A stretch of DNA of 64,000 nucleotides, from positions 124,001 through 188,000 of the forward strand of contig CBFHSF010000002.1 of the NCBI GenBank assembly GCA_965658445.1. Reading direction: 5' to 3'. Under the pieces are notes generated by a model that did no database searches, had not been told where the DNA came from, and saw only the letters and a list, made by a program, of their open reading frames with translations. The position numbers and the translations under genes were made by a program. The DNA comes from CBFHSF01 sp965658445 (GTDB lineage Bacteria; Bacteroidota; Bacteroidia; Flavobacteriales; Schleiferiaceae). Positions 60,398-64,000 of the stretch are shown piece by piece (position 1 is the first letter of the stretch; the number at the start of each line of letters is the position of its first letter).

Positions 60398-61741
60398 TTA
60401 AATTGCACTTGTTGCAGAACGTCCAGCTACTCGGCCTGATTTCATCAATCCGTCATAGTGTCTGTTCAATAAATAACTCTCAATTTGTTGTAGTGTATCC
60501 AATACCACTCCAACAATAATTAGCAAGGACGTTCCTCCGTAGAAATAAGCCCAAGATGTACTCATTCCCGTTTGCATTGCAATAGCAGGCAAGATGGCAA
60601 CAAAGGCCAAGAGAAGAGATCCTGGAAGCGTAATCTTAGAGAGTACGTTGTCCATGTATTCAGCAGTGGCTTTTCCAGGCTTGATGCCAGGAACAAATCC
60701 ACCGTTTCTCTTTAGGTCGTCAGCAATGTTGTTTGTGTTTACCTGGATAGCGGTGTAGAAATAGGTAAACAAGATGATCAACAATGCAAAAGTAAAGTTG
60801 TACCAGAATCCTTGGATGTTTCCAAGAACTGTCATGATCCCGCTCAAGCTTTCGTTGTCTGATCCCATGTAACCGATAACAGTTGCAGGGATGAACATGA
60901 TGGCTTGTGCAAAGATGATGGGCATAACTCCAGCCGCATTGACCTTTAGAGGAATAAAGCTTCTAGATGTTGGCGCAGTGTATGAGCGTCCACCTACCGC
61001 TTGTTTTGCATATTGTACGGGAATCTTGCGAACGGCTTGTACCAATGCGATAGCAAACATGATTACCAGGTACAAGAAGGCAATCTCGATTACAAATACT
61101 ACCCAACCGCCTCCTTGCGCTCCAATCTTTGCAAACAATTCTTGCATGAAGGCTTGAGGTAAGCTGGCGATAATTCCCACCATAATAAGAAGAGAAATAC
61201 CATTACCAATTCCTTTATCAGTAATGCGCTCTCCCAACCACATGGCGAAGATGGTTCCCGAAACCAATACAGTCCATGCCAATACTGAGAACAAGAAGGG
61301 ATCCAATGTGATTTGAGCGTTTTGAGCAACCAAGTTAGCGATGTAACCGGGAGCTTGAGCACCTGCAATTAGTATTGTCAGGTAACGCGTAATCTGTGTC
61401 ATCTTCTTTCGTCCAGACTCTCCTTCTTTTTGCATTTTCTGAATTGCAGGTACAGCCATACCCAACAATTGAATAACAATAGAAGCAGAGATGTAAGGCA
61501 TAATACCGAGTGCCAAAATAGAGGCCTTCGCAAAGGCACCTCCAGTAAAGGCATTAAGAATACCCAAAATTCCTCCGTCGGCTTGACTCTGAAGATCGGT
61601 TAACGAATCGGGGTCAATACCTGGGAGTACTACATTGGAACCCAGGCGGTAAATAAGGAGAAGACCCAAGGTTAGAAGGATCTTGTCTTTTAACTCCTGG
61701 ATTCTCCAAATATTCTTAATAGTTTCGATAAACTTCTTCAT
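60398..61741 (-). CDS. secY: Protein translocase subunit SecY
   Basis: SecY is the channel of the Sec translocon. The 447-residue protein has ten hydrophobic segments and the SecY signatures LGIMPYISASIVIQLL, YARRVPVQYAK-type region KIPVQYAKQAVGG, VNAAGVMPIIFA and GGFVPGIKPGKATAEYM. I use ATG 61741; a TTG immediately before it at 61744 also opens the frame. Confidence 0.98.
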   Translation of the reverse strand: MKKFIETIKNIWRIQELKDKILLTLGLLLIYRLGSNVVLPGIDPDSLTDLQSQADGGILGILNAFTGGAFAKASILALGIMPYISASIVIQLLGMAVPAIQKMQKEGESGRKKMTQITRYLTILIAGAQAPGYIANLVAQNAQITLDPFLFSVLAWTVLVSGTIFAMWLGERITDKGIGNGISLLIMVGIIASLPQAFMQELFAKIGAQGGGWVVFVIEIAFLYLVIMFAIALVQAVRKIPVQYAKQAVGGRSYTAPTSRSFIPLKVNAAGVMPIIFAQAIMFIPATVIGYMGSDNESLSGIMTVLGNIQGFWYNFTFALLIILFTYFYTAIQVNTNNIADDLKRNGGFVPGIKPGKATAEYMDNVLSKITLPGSLLLAFVAILPAIAMQTGMSTSWAYFYGGTSLLIIVGVVLDTLQQIESYLLNRHYDGLMKSGRVAGRSATSAI

Positions 61742-61753
61742 CAAGGCTATTGA

Positions 61754-62203
61754 TTATAGGGTTGTTACAGAACCACCTGCCGCTTCGATAGCAGCGATGG
61801 CTGTTTTGCTAAATTTGTGAGCAGTTACGTCAATTTTGGCAGTGAGTTCACCACGTCCCAAAACTTTAACCAACTCATTTTTGCTAGCAAGTCCGTTGGC
61901 TACAAAATCTTCAAAAGTAATTGCACCTTTAACTTTCTTGTTGTCGATAAGAGTTTGGATCATACCGATATTAACTGCTTTGTATTCTACGCGGTTAATG
62001 TTCTTAAATCCAAACTTAGGTACGCGACGCTGCAAAGGCATCTGTCCCCCTTCAAATCCCAACTTGGATTTGTAACCGGAACGAGATTTAGCTCCTTTGT
62101 GACCACGTGTAGATGTACCACCGTGACCAGAACCTTCTCCTCTACCTACGCGCTTTGTGCTTTGTGTAGAACCCTCTGCGGGTTTCAAATTGCTTAAGTC
62201 CAT
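61754..62203 (-). CDS. rplO: 50S ribosomal protein L15
   Basis: The 149-residue protein has the Gly-rich start KRVGRGEGSGHGGTSTRGHKG and the L15 signature region KVLGRGELTAKIDVTAHKFSKTAI. It lies between rpmD (20 bases) and secY (nine bases). Confidence 0.98.
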   Translation of the reverse strand: MDLSNLKPAEGSTQSTKRVGRGEGSGHGGTSTRGHKGAKSRSGYKSKLGFEGGQMPLQRRVPKFGFKNINRVEYKAVNIGMIQTLIDNKKVKGAITFEDFVANGLASKNELVKVLGRGELTAKIDVTAHKFSKTAIAAIEAAGGSVTTL

Positions 62204-62223
62204 CCTTTAATACTTAAAAGGGG

Positions 62224-62406
62224 TTATTTTACTTCTTCTACTTCGACGAGGTGAGATACCGCGTTGATCATACCAGTGATCTGTGGGGTAACTTCTTTCT
62301 CTACTACAGCATTGATTTTAGACAATCCCAACGCTTGCATAGTCTTCTTCTGACGACTGGTGCGGTTGATAACGCTGCGTACTTGTTTGATTCTAACTTT
62401 AGACAT
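62224..62406 (-). CDS. rpmD: 50S ribosomal protein L30
   Basis: The 60-residue protein, MSKVRIKQVRSVINRTSRQK at the start and GMINAVSHLVEVEEVK at the end, is L30 in its usual place between rpsE and rplO. Confidence 0.97.
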   Translation of the reverse strand: MSKVRIKQVRSVINRTSRQKKTMQALGLSKINAVVEKEVTPQITGMINAVSHLVEVEEVK

Positions 62407-62432
62407 CTTGTTCTGTTTTAGCGTTGTTGGAA

Positions 62433-62957
62433 TTACCCGTTAAATACTTTGCTTACGCTAACACCTCTGTCCTTAGCTACTTGGCGAACATCGCGAAGTT
62501 TCAAAAGAGCTTCAAATGTAGCTTTTACTACGTTGTGAGGGTTAGAAGAACCTTTTGACTTAGCCAATACATCATGTACTCCAACTGATTCAAGTACAGA
62601 ACGCATAGCACCACCAGCGATTACTCCGGTACCGTGAGATGCAGGACGCAAGAATACGCGTGCACCACCAAACTTACCATCCTCTTCGTGAGGAAGTGTG
62701 CTGTTTACTAGAGGAATTCTGTAAAGGTTTTTCTTAGCGTCTTCGATTCCTTTGGTAATCGCTTCAGATACTTCTTTCGCTTTACCCAAACCAAATCCGG
62801 CTACTCCTTTTTCGTCACCTACTACCACGATGGCAGAGAATCCGAAGGTACGACCCCCTTTAGTTACTTTGGTTACCCTGTTTACAGCTACCAAACGATC
62901 TACTAAATCAAGACCTCCTGGTTTTACTTTCTGGGCGTTTTTTACTCCTTTAAGCAT
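62433..62957 (-). CDS. rpsE: 30S ribosomal protein S5
   Basis: The 174-residue protein has the N-terminal RNA-binding domain (VNRVTKVTKGGRTFGFSAIVVVGD) and GVIAGGAMRSVLESVGVHDVLAKSKGS. Order and length are standard for S5. Confidence 0.98.
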   Translation of the reverse strand: MLKGVKNAQKVKPGGLDLVDRLVAVNRVTKVTKGGRTFGFSAIVVVGDEKGVAGFGLGKAKEVSEAITKGIEDAKKNLYRIPLVNSTLPHEEDGKFGGARVFLRPASHGTGVIAGGAMRSVLESVGVHDVLAKSKGSSNPHNVVKATFEALLKLRDVRQVAKDRGVSVSKVFNG

Positions 62958-62963
62958 AGCTTC

Positions 62964-63320
62964 TTAAAATTTTAATCCACCTTCACGAGCTCCTTCTGCA
63001 AGAGACTTCACTCGTCCGTGATATAAGTAACCTCCACGATCAAAGGTACATACTTCAATTCCTTTATCTTTAGCTTTCTCAGCGATAGCTTTACCTACCA
63101 AGAATGCCTTTTCTACTTTGTTACCTTCTGCGTCAGCAATCGCTTTCTCTGCAGAAGAAGCCGATAGCAATGTAGTACCGGTTAGATCATCAATTAGCTG
63201 AACGTAAATCTCTTTGTTGCTGCGGAATACAGATAAGCGAGGACGTTCAGTAGAACCGCTAACCGTTTTTCTGATACGGCGGCGAATTCTCAACCTTCTT
63301 TGTTCTTTAGTCAATGCCAT
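62964..63320 (-). CDS. rplR: 50S ribosomal protein L18
   Basis: The 118-residue protein has RRIRKTVSGSTERPRLSVFRSN and FDRGGYLYHGRVKSLAEGAREGGL, both diagnostic for L18, which binds 5S rRNA. Confidence 0.98.
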   Translation of the reverse strand: MALTKEQRRLRIRRRIRKTVSGSTERPRLSVFRSNKEIYVQLIDDLTGTTLLSASSAEKAIADAEGNKVEKAFLVGKAIAEKAKDKGIEVCTFDRGGYLYHGRVKSLAEGAREGGLKF

Positions 63321-63328
63321 TTCTAAAT

Positions 63329-63880
63329 TTATTTAGCAGCAGATTTACCAGCTTTTCTACGAATGTACTCTCCAACAAAGCGAATACCTTTTCCTTTGTA
63401 AGGCTCAGGCTTGCGGAAAGATCTAATTTTAGCAGCTACCATACCCAACAATTGCTTGTCGTGTGAAGTAAGGAAAACCAATGGGTTCTTACCTTTCTCC
63501 ATTTTAGTCTCTACTTTGATTTCTTTTGGGATCTCGAACAAGATGTTGTGAGAGTAACCCACAGACAAATCGAGTAACTGTCCCTGGTTAGAGGCACGGT
63601 AACCCACACCCACTAATTCCAATTCTTTTCTAAAACCAGAGTTCACTCCATCAACCATATTGTTGATCAAAGAGCGGTACAATCCGTGCATAGCACGGTG
63701 AGGCTTAGAATCTGAAGGGCGTTCTACAGTGACAACACCTTCTTCTTGTTTTACGGTTATATCAGGGTTGATTTCCTGAGACAACTCACCCAACTTCCCC
63801 TTAACGGAAACCATGTTGCCGTCGATAGTAACGGTAACACCTTCAGGGATAGAAATTGGGGCTTTTCCAATTCTTGACAT
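63329..63880 (-). CDS. rplF: 50S ribosomal protein L6
   Basis: The 183-residue protein starts MSRIGKAPISIPEGVTVTID and has the C-terminal EPYKGKGIRFVGEYIRRKAGKSAAK phrase of L6 (split here: PEPYKGKGIRFVGEYI, then RRKAGK). Confidence 0.98.
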   Translation of the reverse strand: MSRIGKAPISIPEGVTVTIDGNMVSVKGKLGELSQEINPDITVKQEEGVVTVERPSDSKPHRAMHGLYRSLINNMVDGVNSGFRKELELVGVGYRASNQGQLLDLSVGYSHNILFEIPKEIKVETKMEKGKNPLVFLTSHDKQLLGMVAAKIRSFRKPEPYKGKGIRFVGEYIRRKAGKSAAK

Positions 63881-63899
63881 GGTCTACTTTTTAAACCTA

Positions 63900-64000
63900 T
63901 TAATATACGTAGCAAAGAACTTCGCCACCCACATGTTCCTTGCGGGCTTGCTTATCAGTCATAACTCCGTGAGAAGTAGAAATGATAGCAACGCCAAGTC
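63900..64000 (-). CDS. rpsH: 30S ribosomal protein S8, C-terminal part (partial)
   Basis: The last 32 residues of S8 are visible: LGVAIISTSHGVMTDKQARK followed by EHVGGEVLCYVY, ending in TAA at 63902-63900. The gene continues past the right edge. It is directly upstream of rplF, as expected in the spc operon. Confidence 0.95.
   Translation of the reverse strand, partial: LGVAIISTSHGVMTDKQARKEHVGGEVLCYVY

Noticed and set aside
1..64000. Prophage, genomic island or insertion sequence
   Set aside because: No transposase, integrase, phage structural or conjugation gene was found, and gene content is housekeeping throughout.

Overview
The window is a compact chromosomal segment of a Bacteroidota bacterium, most likely of the order Flavobacteriales. 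The evidence is a type IX secretion C-terminal domain, a rho gene with a long Asn/Gln-rich insert beside a DUF4293 gene, several families largely confined to Bacteroidota (DUF3822, DUF6702, the BT0820-type HAD protein, a class 1 isoprenoid-enzyme-like protein), lipoproteins with an acidic residue soon after the lipobox Cys, and promoters of the TTG-N17-23-TAnnTTTG type. I see no rRNA, tRNA, CRISPR array, insertion sequence or prophage. Two runs of Ns (1618-1715 and 4654-4752) are assembly gaps.

Layout. 1-4.1 kb: the tail of an unidentified gene, an SDR oxidoreductase, a conserved protein cut by the first gap, a TIGR01777 epimerase, a repeat-filled spacer and a YceI lipoprotein. 4.1-9.7 kb: truA with an ABC exporter (second gap), a YfcE-type phosphoesterase, DUF4293 and rho. 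9.8-15.8 kb: an MFS transporter, RNase Z, a T9SS cargo protein, pyrR-pyrB and an Mpl-type ligase. 15.8-18.4 kb: two MbnP-like lipoproteins with a di-haem peroxidase. 18.6-25.8 kb: an acyltransferase, CoA-type NUDIX hydrolase, DUF6263-like protein, divergent dps/oxyR, a SLC13 transporter, a JmjC/cupin protein and DUF1684, with a 350-base spacer between the last two that can fold strongly. 25.8-32.5 kb: rdgB, rsmD, DUF3822 and a pilin-like protein, then a helicase, acyltransferase, lgt and DUF192. 32.5-39.6 kb: a second repeat-filled spacer, peptidase E with a BNR protein, DUF6702-HupE-M1 peptidase and an isoprenoid-synthase-like gene. 39.8-51.3 kb: gpmI-HAD-map-methyltransferase, a TPR-like protein, a Zn-ribbon relative lacking its cysteines, a Nif3-like protein, a two-component system and rpsA. 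51.6-64 kb: a sorbosone-dehydrogenase-like protein, a third repeat-filled spacer, gltA, eno, carA and the end of the S10/spc/alpha ribosomal cluster (rplQ back to a partial rpsH), all on the minus strand.

Most genes are housekeeping. The parts that deserve attention are: (1) the folded spacer at 24812-25037, with 16-base terminal inverted repeats, two long hairpins and a minus-strand terminator, a candidate structured RNA; (2) the locus at 15825-18432, where a MauG/MbnH-like enzyme sits with one MbnP-like lipoprotein that keeps a Trp-rich motif and one that has lost it; (3) composite intergenic repeats in three spacers 20-30 kb apart; and (4) an orphan isoprenoid-synthase-like gene. Gene functions are inferred from motifs and recalled families; no database search was possible.
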